Below, piece after piece: positions 1-9,361 of a stretch of DNA of 64,000 bases (positions within the stretch are counted from its first letter, which is position 1; every line of letters begins with the position of its first letter). Where the stretch lies: assembly GCF_029223195.1 (NCBI RefSeq), contig NZ_JARHUF010000010.1, positions 83,306 through 147,305 on the forward strand, written 5' to 3'. Under the pieces are notes generated by a model, which saw only the letters and a program-made list of their open reading frames with translations, did no database searches and had not been told where the DNA came from. The stretch comes from Vibrio sp. CAU 1672 (GTDB lineage: Bacteria; Pseudomonadota; Gammaproteobacteria; Enterobacterales; Vibrionaceae). Made by a program: the position numbers and the translations under genes.

Positions 1-14
1 AATCGCTAATGTTG

Positions 15-42
15 AAAGCCGGGCATCACGCTCGGCTTTTTT
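15..42 (+). terminator. Intrinsic terminator of a gene left of the window
   Basis: A GC-rich inverted repeat (AAAGCCG / CGGCTTT) is followed by a run of T. No gene of this window precedes it, so it probably ends a plus-strand gene outside the left edge. Confidence 0.75.
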
Positions 43-99
43 GTATCTGCATCACCGCAATGACGAAGCTATATCTGTACACTAAGCCTACCTTTATTT

Positions 100-735
100 A
101 TGGATAGCGTTATGTCTGTTTGGTTTTTCGTTGCAATCTCTTTAATGGGGTTGTTGATTGTGTTTTTGTCGCTCAGTGCGGCAAAAGTTAAGCCAACGCA
201 GTGGTTTGGTTTTTGTACCTTAGTGTTAGTACTTACTAGTGCGAGCTTCCTTCTTTTCAGACAGCCACCGCCATCCCCGCCTCAAGCGGAAGTGTCACGT
301 CTGATGACCACTCCGGACATCATGCAAGAGATCCAACAGCAACTTCGTAACGATGCCAATAACGCTGAGCTTTGGTTTCAGCTCGGGCAAGGCTATTTGG
401 CCGAACGGGAGCTTGATGCTGCGCTGATTTGTTTTGATTATGCTATCCAGCTGACGGATCCGGTAACGGCGAGGCAGTTAGCGGCAAAAGCCACCGTACT
501 GTATTACCTTGATAAACAAACCATGACAGACGAAGTCAGCTTGCTTCTCGAGCAAGCATTGCAGCTCGAGCCTCATAACGAAACCGCGTTATCCTTGATT
601 GCCAATGACCACTTTTTATCATTCCGTTTTCAGCAGGCCATAGATACCTGGGTACGGTTGCTAGACTCTGATGATCCGAATCTGGACCGGGTACACATCA
701 TTAATGCCATCAACCAGGCAAAAGCGATGATGTAG
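100..735 (+). CDS. nrfG: NrfG-like TPR protein for NrfA maturation
   Basis: The 211-residue product has two hydrophobic N-terminal stretches (about residues 5-28 and 38-53) and then tetratricopeptide repeats over about 75-210. The TPR part reads like NrfG/CcmI C-terminal domains, including an ATVLYYL segment and a closing INAINQAKAMM helix. In the family this periplasmic TPR domain presents apo-NrfA to the NrfEF heme lyase that attaches the special CxxCK heme. It sits just beyond the 3' end of nrfA and is separated from the other assembly genes, which lie past nrfB. An in-frame ATG at 112 is an alternative start. The function is inferred from sequence resemblance and neighbours. Confidence 0.8.
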   Translation: MDSVMSVWFFVAISLMGLLIVFLSLSAAKVKPTQWFGFCTLVLVLTSASFLLFRQPPPSPPQAEVSRLMTTPDIMQEIQQQLRNDANNAELWFQLGQGYLAERELDAALICFDYAIQLTDPVTARQLAAKATVLYYLDKQTMTDEVSLLLEQALQLEPHNETALSLIANDHFLSFRFQQAIDTWVRLLDSDDPNLDRVHIINAINQAKAMM

Positions 736-800
736 CTGTTGGACGCGGCTTTGAGCCGTCAGTGGACGACAAGTGGCAGGTGATAACCCCATGACATGAG

Positions 801-824
801 AAAAGGGGGCGCAGAGTGCGCCCC
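801..824 (-). terminator. Intrinsic terminator of nrfA
   Basis: A perfect 7-bp stem (GGGGCGC 806-812 / GCGCCCC 818-824) is followed on the minus strand by TTTT. It lies 20 bases beyond the nrfA stop codon. Confidence 0.8.
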
Positions 825-844
825 GGTTGGTGGTTGTCCAAAGT

Positions 845-2272
845 TTAGTATGTCGCTTCGCGCTCCGTTGCTGCTTTATCCCAGTCCGGAACGACCGTTT
901 CCAGGAAATGCTGTTTGTCGGCGTTCATTTTCTCCATATCCATTCCCAGCGCTTGTTGCGCTTTTGCCTTGGTCGAGATATCAGGGAGTTGCACGGGTTC
1001 AGTTATCCCCTTGGTTGCCAACAGACGCACAAGTTTGGTTCTTGCGTTTGCGGCGCGGTCCACGGCAGTACCCAGAACTTCAAGTGCGACTTCCGGCGCG
1101 TGCATGTGGACACCGTGCGAAGCGATCGCGTAATCCCAGCGCCATTGTGCATGGCGAATATCTTGCAGAATTGGCTGCATCTCTTCCTCTGTCGCGCCTG
1201 CTTTCCATGCGGCACCGGCTTCAAAGTGTGCTGCAACGATTTGCTTCTCCGCGGTGAGTTTCATGTTAAGCACCTGAGCTTTGCGGGCTGATACGATGTT
1301 GCGCAACTGCTCTTTAGTTTGGGTATGACACTGGGCACAGGTGTCTTCGAAGCGGTCGAATGGGTTACCGACTTTATGGTCAGTGTACACGGTGCCGTCT
1401 TCGTTGGTGACCTTCGGCATATGACAATCGACACATACCACTTTGTTCTTACCGTGAATACCATCGCGCCATGTTTCGTAGCCAGGATGCTGCGCTTTTA
1501 GCATTGGGGCTTTGGAAACGGCATGCGTCCAGTCTTTGAAGTTCAGCGCATCATAGTACTGCTCCATGTCATTGACGGTGGTGCCCATATCCCAAGGGAA
1601 CTTCACGGCTTTGGTCGGGCCGGTAAAGTAGTATTCAACATGGCATTGAGCGCAAACGGACGCTTGTTTATCAAGGCGAGACTGTTGATCGAAGTTTTTG
1701 CCGATCGCATCAAACGCTCGCTCAACATAAGGTCGGGTTAACGCCAGCGATGGTTCACCCCGGTTAAATTGCTCTGAACGGGTGTCGTGGCAGTCAGAGC
1801 AGCCAATAGGATTGGCGATCTCCGCGCCCAGACGCGCCCACTTGCCGTTGAAGTAGCCGTCTTCGCCGCGCTCATCAATCACCCTTGCTACGTCAGGGCT
1901 TTTACAGCTCCAGCATGCCATTGGCATTGGCCCGGAGTTTGCGTCTGTCGGGGCTCCGGTACGAAGCGTTTGCCTGACATCATCCAGTGCATAGAAGTGA
2001 CCGCGCGCTTTGTTATAGTCCTTGGCGAAGCCGTAGCCTGCCCACAGGATCACCATATTAGGATCTTCACTCAGGGCATCTTCAATATGTTCACTCTCAG
2101 AGGTTGCTCTCCAGGAATGGTACTGGTCAGGATGGTTTTGTTCGAAGGCGTCATTGCGAGGATCAACGAGACCTTTATCTTCCGCCGCCAACGGAGAGCC
2201 AAGCCAAATAAACTGGCTGGCGAATAAGGTTGCTACCGCGACAGGTGCGCTCATCCAGTGTTTTATATTCAC
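845..2272 (-). CDS. nrfA: Cytochrome c552 nitrite reductase, pentaheme (ammonia-forming)
   Basis: This periplasmic enzyme reduces nitrite to ammonium with six electrons. The 475-residue protein has an N-terminal signal peptide (about 1-30) and the diagnostic heme set. The active-site heme motif is CWSCK (C120-K124), and four CxxCH motifs start at C158, C207, C280 and C312. Length matches the family. It is transcribed divergently from nrfB, and the shared 450-bp region holds FNR-like and NarP-like sites, as expected for induction by anaerobiosis and nitrite/nitrate. The CxxCK heme needs the dedicated lyase encoded by nrfE, nrfF and nrfG nearby. Identification is secure. Confidence 0.98.
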   Translation of the reverse strand: MNIKHWMSAPVAVATLFASQFIWLGSPLAAEDKGLVDPRNDAFEQNHPDQYHSWRATSESEHIEDALSEDPNMVILWAGYGFAKDYNKARGHFYALDDVRQTLRTGAPTDANSGPMPMACWSCKSPDVARVIDERGEDGYFNGKWARLGAEIANPIGCSDCHDTRSEQFNRGEPSLALTRPYVERAFDAIGKNFDQQSRLDKQASVCAQCHVEYYFTGPTKAVKFPWDMGTTVNDMEQYYDALNFKDWTHAVSKAPMLKAQHPGYETWRDGIHGKNKVVCVDCHMPKVTNEDGTVYTDHKVGNPFDRFEDTCAQCHTQTKEQLRNIVSARKAQVLNMKLTAEKQIVAAHFEAGAAWKAGATEEEMQPILQDIRHAQWRWDYAIASHGVHMHAPEVALEVLGTAVDRAANARTKLVRLLATKGITEPVQLPDISTKAKAQQALGMDMEKMNADKQHFLETVVPDWDKAATEREATY

Positions 2273-2396
2273 GGTGTTATCTCCATATTCATTTTTTATT
2301 AGCAGCGTTGTGAGGAGCTATTCCAAATAAGAATCGGAGATCTGGTATTAGTATTGTTGCTTAATGTGGTTGATGAAATAGTGAGCGATTTATATT

Positions 2397-2410
2397 TTGT
2401 TTCAGATCAA
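2397..2410. promoter_or_regulatory. FNR-like binding site
   Basis: TTGTTTCAGATCAA matches TTGAT-N4-ATCAA at nine of ten conserved positions. It lies 125 bases upstream of the nrfA start codon in the divergent nrfA/nrfB region. FNR control of nrf genes is established in enterobacteria; use of this site is inferred. Confidence 0.6.
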
Positions 2411-2446
2411 TTTAGGCCAGTGATCTGAGTCATATTTAGTTTCATA

Positions 2447-2462
2447 TACCCCAAAAGGGGTA
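2447..2462. promoter_or_regulatory. NarP/NarL 7-2-7 heptamer pair
   Basis: TACCCCAAAAGGGGTA is a perfect 16-base palindrome. It reads as two inverted TACYYMT-type heptamers spaced by two bases, the arrangement bound by NarP. The right heptamer fits the consensus fully and the left at six of seven positions. It lies 37 bases from the FNR-like site. Confidence 0.65.
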
Positions 2463-2722
2463 GTGAAAGCGCCCTTCATTCCCTAACTGGTCGCGTTTTG
2501 AGTGTCGGATTAATAGGGTGATTTAGTTCGCTTTTTAAGCAAGCTAACCTGCCTCTTATAAGCAATAGGGTTATGATAAATACAGGTTTAGCGTTGTGGC
2601 TTTCCAAAATAAGAATTGATGTCATTTGAAGTTATGGAAATACCTTCAGAGGTAATTAATTGTCGCTCGAATTAATAATTGAGAATAGTTATTAATTATT
2701 TTTTGAGCTAAGGAAAGAAAAT

Positions 2723-3307
2723 ATGGGCAACATAAAATTGACCATAGAGACAATGCTGAAATTTCTCTTCGTCTTTGCCGTCTATGGTTTTTCAATCGCC
2801 GCCCATGCGACTCCCTCAGAGCCTGCTGATGGCGCTCAAGCTGAGCGTCATCAAGTGGAGTTGATTCGCGACCGGGACTATAAATGTCTTCAGTGTCACA
2901 AGGAATCGAAACAGACTCTGGGTCAATCGCATGATCCCCAGGTTTTGCTTAGCAAAGGGCAGGTACTGAACTGCACCAACTGCCACAGTAATATCGGACC
3001 TGACCACCGGGAAGGGGCACCTGAGGTGATAAAATTCTCTGCAGCGCAGTCTAAAGCGGTTCATGGCAAGGCCTGGCTTGATCCCACCCTGATACTAAAA
3101 GCGAATAGCCAGTGCGTTGATTGCCACGCACCAACGCAACAGCGTGAAAGCCACTGGACGCATGATGTGCACGCCAAAAACCTTACCTGCTCAAATTGTC
3201 ATGATGTCCATGCCAAAAAAACTAAGGCTTTATCATACGACAGCAAGCAGCTAATCAAGCAGTGTGTTGACTGCCACTCTGAATTTGCCAAAGAGGAGGA
3301 GAGGTAA
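2723..3307 (+). CDS. nrfB: NrfB pentaheme cytochrome c, electron donor to NrfA
   Basis: The 194-residue product has a signal peptide (about residues 8-29, ending in an AHA-type site) and five CxxCH heme motifs: CLQCH, CTNCH, CVDCH, CSNCH and CVDCH. That count and spacing fit NrfB, the soluble periplasmic cytochrome that passes electrons from the NrfCD quinol oxidase to NrfA. The start has a good AAGGAAAG ribosome-binding site. The gene opens a plus-strand operon, with nrfC starting two bases after its stop. Confidence 0.95.
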   Translation: MGNIKLTIETMLKFLFVFAVYGFSIAAHATPSEPADGAQAERHQVELIRDRDYKCLQCHKESKQTLGQSHDPQVLLSKGQVLNCTNCHSNIGPDHREGAPEVIKFSAAQSKAVHGKAWLDPTLILKANSQCVDCHAPTQQRESHWTHDVHAKNLTCSNCHDVHAKKTKALSYDSKQLIKQCVDCHSEFAKEEER

Positions 3308-3308
3308 G

Positions 3309-3995
3309 ATGAAATGTTCTAGACGAAACTTTTTAGCCGGTAGCGGCGCTCTGATTCTTACCACCGGGGTAGCGGGCACTGCCGTTGTGAGTTCTTCTCT
3401 TTATGCCGGTGACGATGAGCAAGCCAGGCGTTTGGGGATGGTGCATGATGAAAATGCGTGTATTGGCTGCAGTGCTTGTACCGATGCGTGTCGTGAAGTC
3501 AATCAGGTTCCGGAAGGCGTGACACGGCTTAAAATTCATCGCAGTGAACCGATGGGCGTGTTCCCTGATGTGGAATACCAGTTTACCCGCGAGTCTTGCC
3601 AACATTGTGACAACCCGCCTTGCGTGTACGTTTGCCCGACCGGGGCCGCATACAAAGATGAAGCAACGGGTATTGTTGACGTACACAAAGAAAAATGTGT
3701 CGGCTGTGGCTACTGTTTGGCGGCATGCCCGTACCAGGTGCGTTTCTTCCACCCGGAAAACCACTCGGCTGACAAATGCAATTTCTGTCGCGATACCAAC
3801 TTAGCCCAGGGCAAACAACCCGCCTGCGTTGAATCCTGCCCAACGAAAGCACTGATATTTGGGGACTTGAATGATCCAGGCAGTGAAGTCAGCAAAGCGA
3901 TACAAAACCATGTGGTGTATCGCGATAAGTCACACCTGGGCACTCAGCCTAAGCTTTACAAAATACCGCATGACAAAGGGGAGGTGTCATCATGA
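3309..3995 (+). CDS. nrfC: NrfC 4Fe-4S ferredoxin-like subunit
   Basis: This is the iron-sulfur subunit of the NrfCD quinol:NrfB oxidoreductase. The protein (228 residues from this ATG) begins with a twin-arginine signal (SRRNFLAGS) followed by a hydrophobic stretch. It then has several cysteine clusters typical of four 4Fe-4S clusters, such as CIGCSACTDAC, CQHCDNPPCVYVCP and CVGCGYCLAACP. The longer frame from 3264 runs into nrfB and is rejected, because an AGGAGAGG ribosome-binding site precedes the ATG at 3309. The stop overlaps the nrfD start (ATGA), which suggests translational coupling. Confidence 0.95.
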   Translation: MKCSRRNFLAGSGALILTTGVAGTAVVSSSLYAGDDEQARRLGMVHDENACIGCSACTDACREVNQVPEGVTRLKIHRSEPMGVFPDVEYQFTRESCQHCDNPPCVYVCPTGAAYKDEATGIVDVHKEKCVGCGYCLAACPYQVRFFHPENHSADKCNFCRDTNLAQGKQPACVESCPTKALIFGDLNDPGSEVSKAIQNHVVYRDKSHLGTQPKLYKIPHDKGEVSS

Positions 3996-4963
3996 ACGGC
4001 TTCGAAAGTGCTTTCCACTTTGATTCCTTAGTGTGGGACTGGATCATTGCGATCTACTTGTTCCTGGCCGGTATGTCTGCGGGGGCGGTAATGATCGCTA
4101 TTTATCTCAGACGTAAAGTGATTAATGGCGATCCGGCGAATAACGGCATCATGCAGGCAATGGCGTGGCTGGCACCATTTGGCATTATCTCCGGGTTGGT
4201 GATTTTGATCTTTCACCTGACCAAACCGTTAGAGTTTTGGAAGATCATGATCTATTACAACCCAACCTCAGTGATGTCGATGGGGGTTATTCTGTTCCAG
4301 GTGTATATGCTGGTGTTGTTTATCTGGATTGGTGTGATTTTCCGTCATCAGATCATCAACTTCTGTGAGGGCATGCTACCGGGTGGTTTACTGGACCTGG
4401 TTGATGGCTTCCTTCTTAAAGCTCGCCGGGCAAACAATGCGATTGAGCTGTTTTTGGGCTTGTTGGCGATAGTCCTGGCAGCCTATACCGGTTTCTTGTT
4501 GTCGGCGTTAAAAACTTATCCGATGCTCAATAACCCGGTGTTGCCCATCTTGTTCCTGTTTTCCAGTTTGTCGTCAGGAGCCGCAGCGTGTCTGATGTTC
4601 GGCATTCTGGTGTTTAAAGAGCCGACGAGCAGCCCGAGTGTTTCTTGGGTGCACGGTTTTGAACGTCCTGTTGTGCTGTTTGAACTGTTTGTACTGGTGA
4701 CATTTTTTACCGGGCTTATCTTTAGCGGTGGTCAAAATGAAGTGGCAGCGTGGAATGCGATCGCAGGTGGCTTCTGGGCCCAGTGGTTCTGGGTGGGAGT
4801 AGTGCTGATTGGCATGTTGACACCCCTGACGCTTAACTGGCTGATGCCCTCAGGAGTGCGGCATAAAGGCAGTTACATCTTTGTTGTCACCACGCTGAGT
4901 CTGGTCGGTGTGTTGATGCTGCGTACGTTCATTTTGTACGCCGGCCAGATGACCATCGTGTAA
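3992..4963 (+). CDS. nrfD: NrfD integral membrane quinol-oxidising subunit
   Basis: The 323-residue protein is very hydrophobic, with about eight predicted membrane segments, as in the NrfD/PsrC family. It anchors NrfC and takes electrons from menaquinol for nitrite reduction. The N-terminal segment YLFLAGMSAGAVM is typical of the family. The gene overlaps nrfC by four bases and lies nine bases before nrfE. Confidence 0.95.
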   Translation: MNGFESAFHFDSLVWDWIIAIYLFLAGMSAGAVMIAIYLRRKVINGDPANNGIMQAMAWLAPFGIISGLVILIFHLTKPLEFWKIMIYYNPTSVMSMGVILFQVYMLVLFIWIGVIFRHQIINFCEGMLPGGLLDLVDGFLLKARRANNAIELFLGLLAIVLAAYTGFLLSALKTYPMLNNPVLPILFLFSSLSSGAAACLMFGILVFKEPTSSPSVSWVHGFERPVVLFELFVLVTFFTGLIFSGGQNEVAAWNAIAGGFWAQWFWVGVVLIGMLTPLTLNWLMPSGVRHKGSYIFVVTTLSLVGVLMLRTFILYAGQMTIV

Positions 4964-4972
4964 GGAGCAAGG

Positions 4973-6883
4973 ATGGAGGCTGAACTGGGATTTTTCCTAC
5001 TGATATTGGTTGCGGTTGGCTCGTCCTGTATGGCGGTGAGCCACTGGGCTCTCCGGTCGCTGGGAAAAATGCCGGTGCTGCAGCATCAGCAGGCGGTTTC
5101 GCACCTGATCAGTTTAGCCTCTGTGCTTTGTCTGCTGCTGCTGATCGTCTGTTTTGTCCGGGACGACTTTGCACTGGAATATGTCGTGACGCATTCCAAC
5201 AGCCAACTGCCGTTGCCTTTTAAGGTCGCTGCGGCATGGGGCGGGCATCAAGGATCGATGTTGTTTTGGGTGGTAACCTTGTGCGCCTGGTCGTCTTTCA
5301 TTGCGCTCAAGACCCCGATTAGCCGGCGTTACACCGCAGACTGCCTTGCGGTCATGCATGTTCTGATTGCGATATTTGCCTGGTTCACCTTAACCACATC
5401 CAATCCATTTGCCTACGCGCAGGTTCTGGTGAATGAAGGGCGGGACTTAAACCCGATGCTGCAGGATGTGGGTTTAATTGTTCATCCGCCGTTACTTTAT
5501 CTGGGCTATGTGGGGTACGCGGCTGTGCTCGCTTTTGCCCTGGCGGCGTTACTGGGTAAGCATCCTTTACATCAGTGGTATGACGCAGCGCGTTACGCAG
5601 TGTTTTTCGCCTGGGCAACGTTAACCATCGGTATCCTGGTCGGATCGTGGTGGGCGTATAATGAGCTGGGCTGGGGAGGCTGGTGGTTCTGGGATCCAGT
5701 GGAAAACGCCTCACTGTTGCCCTGGCTAACCGGGAGTGCTCTGCTACACAGTGGTGTATTAGCCAAGCGTCATCAGGCGGCGGTGTGGAGTACCTATGCT
5801 TTAGCGTTTGCGACATTCAGCCTGAGTGTTTTGGGCACCTTTATTGTCCGCTCGGGCGTTCTGACCTCGGTGCATGCCTTTGCGGTCGATCCGACCAAGG
5901 GGCTAATGTTGCTGGGCGTGCTGAGTTTACTGGTGGTGATGACATTTGGTCTGCTGATAGTCCGCGGCGAGGCCATCAGGCCGTTCAGGTTGCGGTCATT
6001 GAGGAGCCGGGCCTACCTGCTCTATGTGGCGATGGGGCTGATGGTTATTACTGCGGCGATCGTATTCCTGGGGACTTTCTATCCGCTAGGTTACCAGTTG
6101 ATGGGTTTAGGTAATATTTCCGTCGGTGCCCCTTACTTCAATAGCCTGGTCTTTCCGTTGTCTGTTGTTGCCTTGTTCATGCTGGCCGTGATGCCGGTGT
6201 TACGCTGGCAGCAGGGAGTGCAGCGTCACTGGAAGGCCCACACGGCAGGTTCTGGTGCCGTTTCGCTCATTGCTGTGGGGCTGTTGGGCGTATTTGTCGA
6301 TGATGTAAAGTCGAGTACGTTCATCACGGTTTTTCTTGCTGTGTGGGTGGCCGCCTCTCATATTTACCTTCTGCTCACAACAGAGAAGAAAGCGCCACTG
6401 ATGCCAGCCGTGTTAGCGCACTGCGGGTTTGCATTGGCCACAGCCGGTGCGGTCGTAAACAGCGATTACTCCTATGAGTATGCTTTGAGGGCTGAACCTG
6501 GTGTTATCCATGAGAGACAAGGGGTGATCGTTGAGTTTCACGGGATCGAGTGGCGAGTCGGGCCAAATTACACGGCTGAACAGGCACAGGTTACGTTACG
6601 AACGGAAAACAACGGGATATACCGCCTGCTTCCGGAAAAACGCCATTACCCAGTACGAGTAATGAACATGACCGAGCCGGCGATACGTTCATTGTGGCAT
6701 GGTGATTATTATGTGACTTTAGGCGACCGAGTCGCAGAAAATGCCTATGCGATTAAAGTACAGTATCGCGCTGGAATCTGGTGGATTTGGTCGGGCGGTT
6801 TGATTGCGGTCACGGGTGCGCTGGGGAGTATGCCGGGTAGAAACCGCAGGAGTGCGCATGTCATCAAAAAGAAACTCGCTTAA
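4973..6883 (+). CDS. nrfE: NrfE, CcmF-type heme lyase subunit
   Basis: The 636-residue polytopic protein carries the tryptophan-rich WWD signature of CcmF/NrfE (GWGGWWFWDPVENAS at about residues 228-242) and many membrane segments. In the family it works with NrfF and NrfG to attach heme to the CxxCK site of NrfA. AAGGAGCAAGG precedes the ATG. The gene's last 26 bases overlap the start of the thioredoxin-like gene. The location inside the nrf operon favours NrfE over the general CcmF. Confidence 0.92.
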   Translation: MEAELGFFLLILVAVGSSCMAVSHWALRSLGKMPVLQHQQAVSHLISLASVLCLLLLIVCFVRDDFALEYVVTHSNSQLPLPFKVAAAWGGHQGSMLFWVVTLCAWSSFIALKTPISRRYTADCLAVMHVLIAIFAWFTLTTSNPFAYAQVLVNEGRDLNPMLQDVGLIVHPPLLYLGYVGYAAVLAFALAALLGKHPLHQWYDAARYAVFFAWATLTIGILVGSWWAYNELGWGGWWFWDPVENASLLPWLTGSALLHSGVLAKRHQAAVWSTYALAFATFSLSVLGTFIVRSGVLTSVHAFAVDPTKGLMLLGVLSLLVVMTFGLLIVRGEAIRPFRLRSLRSRAYLLYVAMGLMVITAAIVFLGTFYPLGYQLMGLGNISVGAPYFNSLVFPLSVVALFMLAVMPVLRWQQGVQRHWKAHTAGSGAVSLIAVGLLGVFVDDVKSSTFITVFLAVWVAASHIYLLLTTEKKAPLMPAVLAHCGFALATAGAVVNSDYSYEYALRAEPGVIHERQGVIVEFHGIEWRVGPNYTAEQAQVTLRTENNGIYRLLPEKRHYPVRVMNMTEPAIRSLWHGDYYVTLGDRVAENAYAIKVQYRAGIWWIWSGGLIAVTGALGSMPGRNRRSAHVIKKKLA

Positions 6884-7394
6884 ATTGGCAGGACTGGTTG
6901 TGGCAGTGATCGCATTTGCTGCTGTGAGCTTGGTCGCGTTATCCGATAAACCCCAGGCTGTATTGTCCCAGCCCCGCGAGTTGACTGTACCTCAGTTCAG
7001 TGCGGTTTCTCTCATCTCTGGGCAGGCAGTCTCGGAGAGGTTATTTAAGGGGGAGGGATACAAGTTATTGAATGTTTGGGCTTCCTGGTGCGGAGTATGT
7101 AAACGTGAAAACGATGAGTTGTTAATGTTGGCGCAGCAAGGAGTGAAAATTATCGGGTTAAATTATCGTGATCAAAGTCTGGCGGCGAGGAATTATTTGC
7201 AGGTTAACCATGATCCTTATTACGAAGTGATCAGTGATCCAAATGGCTCTCTGGCGATCGAACTGGGAGTAATAGGCACACCAGAAACGTATCTGGTGGA
7301 TCAATATGGCAAGATTTTGATCAAATACCGGGGGCAACTTACGCCAGAAGCGTGGAATGATATATTTTCAGGATACTTTGATGTCTCAATATAG
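6858..7394 (+). CDS. Membrane-anchored thioredoxin-like protein (DsbE/CcmG type) of the nrf operon
   Basis: The 178-residue product has an N-terminal membrane anchor (about residues 10-28) and a thioredoxin fold with active site WCGVCK. This is close to CcmG/DsbE, which reduces apocytochrome cysteines before heme attachment. Placement between nrfE and nrfF suggests a dedicated role in NrfA maturation. The ATG at 6858 is chosen because the upstream extension lies wholly within nrfE. The stop overlaps the next start by 14 bases. Confidence 0.85.
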   Translation: MSSKRNSLKLAGLVVAVIAFAAVSLVALSDKPQAVLSQPRELTVPQFSAVSLISGQAVSERLFKGEGYKLLNVWASWCGVCKRENDELLMLAQQGVKIIGLNYRDQSLAARNYLQVNHDPYYEVISDPNGSLAIELGVIGTPETYLVDQYGKILIKYRGQLTPEAWNDIFSGYFDVSI

Positions 7395-7788
7395 CTATTT
7401 TGTGATTATTTTTATGGTATTACTGGGATTTATGTCTCCAGTGCATGCTAATCAGATGGATCAAAATCTGGATCTTTTTGAGTTTCATAATGCTGATACT
7501 CAACAGCGCGCCATCACGCTGGCAAAGACGTTACGCTGCCCCCAGTGCCGAAACCAGAACCTGATAGAATCGAATGCTGAGTCCGCTAAGGATTTGAGAT
7601 ATAAAGTTTATACTATGATTAATAACGGTTATTCGGAAGATGAAGTTAAGCAGTATTTAATTATTAGGTATGGAGATATTATTTTGTATGATCCAGAATT
7701 TAATTATTCTACCGCGTTATTATGGATCATTCCCTTAGTGTTAATGATCTTTTTTGGTTTATTTTCGATCCAAATGACTCGTCATTAA
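7381..7788 (+). CDS. nrfF: NrfF, CcmH-type heme lyase subunit
   Basis: The 135-residue protein has a signal peptide (about 1-23), the CcmH/NrfF redox motif LRCPQCRNQNL and a C-terminal membrane helix (about 110-128). The family reduces or holds the heme-binding cysteines of the apocytochrome. It overlaps the preceding thioredoxin-like gene by 14 bases, so the two are probably translationally coupled. It is the last recognisable gene of the nrf operon. Confidence 0.92.
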   Translation: MSQYSYFVIIFMVLLGFMSPVHANQMDQNLDLFEFHNADTQQRAITLAKTLRCPQCRNQNLIESNAESAKDLRYKVYTMINNGYSEDEVKQYLIIRYGDIILYDPEFNYSTALLWIIPLVLMIFFGLFSIQMTRH

Positions 7789-7946
7789 TTATGTGACCAT
7801 TATTCCACTCTTTGAAATAAATTGTGCATATAACAAGCAAAATGATATGATCTTCGATGATTTAGTTTGTTTGAATAAAAGTTGAGCATTGCAACCAAGA
7901 AAACCTGAGTTTTCAATGTAATAATAGAATCTTATAGGTGTGTGTA

Positions 7947-8123
7947 GTGGATATAGTAATAACGAAATTAAAAAAGGACTTTTATTCGCAGATTCATGCA
8001 TTACAGTCACCGAAACTGCCACAAGTAAAGTCCACGCTTGCCGTGTTAACTGAAGAGGAACTTCAGGAACTGGAAAACGCCTGGATTGAACTGGTTGTGT
8101 GGAAGAAAAGTCAGGCGCACTAA
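7947..8123 (+). CDS. Small conserved-looking protein, unknown function
   Basis: A 58-residue reading frame starts at GTG 7947, with AGGTG about seven bases upstream; an in-frame GTG at 7938 is an alternative. The product is helical and charged (KSTLAVLTEEELQELENAW is the core), has no signal or membrane segment, and ends 20 bases before a strong terminator. Gene-like composition and a dedicated terminator support it. I do not recognise the family. Confidence 0.55.
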   Translation: MDIVITKLKKDFYSQIHALQSPKLPQVKSTLAVLTEEELQELENAWIELVVWKKSQAH

Positions 8124-8143
8124 ACAGCTATACAGAACATTTG

Positions 8144-8176
8144 AAAAACCCCGGACAAATTTGTCCGGGGTTTTTT
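8144..8176 (+). terminator. Strong intrinsic terminator
   Basis: A perfect CCCCGGACAAA / TTTGTCCGGGG hairpin is followed by TTTTTT, downstream of the small gene ending at 8123. It is symmetric with an A-run and could work in both directions. Confidence 0.9.
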
Positions 8177-8394
8177 ATTGTAGTTGGTTAGAAATGTTAT
8201 ATTATAACACTTGTCGTCAAGAACAGGTGTGCTGAGAGACGGCTTCATCGTGGTATAGCGGAGAGAATGACCCGTCTTTGTGATCTCAATGTTGAAAAAT
8301 TGGGTATCAGTCCCCATAGTTGAAAGCAAATGCGAGTGTTCCGGTGAACGCGATAACAACAATGCATCAAGCAATAAATTGAGTGAGTAAAGAT

Positions 8395-8991
8395 ATGGCG
8401 GAAGTACGTGCCAGAGTGGATTTTAAAGTTGGGGCTAAAAGTAATATCGATGCAGAGATTCTGTCGTTTCGCGGGTTGAAGACAGACAAAGAGCACGTCG
8501 CGGTTATTTTTCAGCAAGCGGATAAAACGCAAGACATACCTCTGGTGCGGATGCACTCAGAGTGCCTGACTGGTGATGTGTTCCACTCGTCACGCTGTGA
8601 CTGTGGCGAACAGTTGGAAGAGACCATTAACCTAATGGGCGAGCATGGTGGCATCATACTCTACCTGCGCCAGGAAGGGCGTGGTATTGGCCTGTATAAC
8701 AAAATCGACGCGTATCGTCTGCAAAGTCAGGGTATGAACACCTATGAAGCGAATAATCACCTTGGTTTTGACGATGATCTGCGTGATTTTACAGAGGCGG
8801 CACAAATGCTTCAGGCAATGGGCGTTACTAAAATTCGCCTGGTCACCAATAACCCAAAAAAAATCCGTGAACTGGCAGAGTACGGCATCGATATCGTTGA
8901 GGTTGTGCATACCTCGGCGCATGTTAAAGAGGGCAACGAATACTACCTCAAAGCCAAAGTTTCACACGGGAAACATCACCTTAAAGTGTGA
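8395..8991 (+). CDS. ribA: GTP cyclohydrolase II
   Basis: The 198-residue enzyme converts GTP to 2,5-diamino-6-ribosylamino-pyrimidinone phosphate, the first step of riboflavin synthesis. Clear family motifs are the zinc-binding cysteines in [18 protein letters not shown] and the substrate segment [10 protein letters not shown] prefer the ATG at 8395 (product begins MAEVRARV) over the in-frame GTG at 8383. No FMN riboswitch was recognised upstream. Confidence 0.95.
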   Translation: MAEVRARVDFKVGAKSNIDAEILSFRGLKTDKEHVAVIFQQADKTQDIPLVRMHSECLTGDVFHSSRCDCGEQLEETINLMGEHGGIILYLRQEGRGIGLYNKIDAYRLQSQGMNTYEANNHLGFDDDLRDFTEAAQMLQAMGVTKIRLVTNNPKKIRELAEYGIDIVEVVHTSAHVKEGNEYYLKAKVSHGKHHLKV

Positions 8992-9023
8992 CACGCTGAG
9001 CTCAAACACACGTTTTTGCCTTT

Positions 9024-9050
9024 AAAGCCTCATGTTCATGAGGCTTTTTT
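9024..9050 (+). terminator. Intrinsic terminator of ribA
   Basis: AAAGCCTCATG / CATGAGGCTTTTTT hairpin with a T-run, 33 bases after the ribA stop. Confidence 0.9.
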
Positions 9051-9361
9051 GTATCTGTTGTTGCAATAAAATGCAGATTGGCTTTGTCTTGCGACTCTTG
9101 GCGCAAATCACAAGTACTGACAGTAACGGAACGGTTTGCAAAAGCTCAGTAAGGATGCTCCTGATGAACGTAGGAAAACGCTTAATCCAAGTCAACATGG
9201 CCTCGCTTATCACTGCCAGCGGCGGCAGTGGGATAACCACTGCTCTAGTGTGGTTTCATCCTGGCACAGGCGTATCGTGAATAAGAATCTCAAATATTCG
9301 CCAGCAAGCATGGAGATCTTTGCCATACTTTTTTTATGGCAAGTGAAACAAGGATGGACCA
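9051..9361. other. Intergenic region, nothing recognised
   Basis: About 310 bases between the ribA terminator and ycbB. Only short overlapping frames without family resemblance occur here. It probably holds the ycbB promoter, but I see no clear -35/-10 pair. Confidence 0.5.

Noticed and set aside
796..1291. Plus-strand frames over the nrfA 3' end
   Set aside because: Antisense shadows of nrfA, which has all five heme motifs.
6804..6857. Longer start for the nrf thioredoxin-like gene
   Set aside because: The extension lies wholly inside nrfE and would place a polar stretch before the membrane anchor.
8179..8394. FMN riboswitch upstream of ribA
   Set aside because: None of the conserved FMN aptamer blocks was seen.
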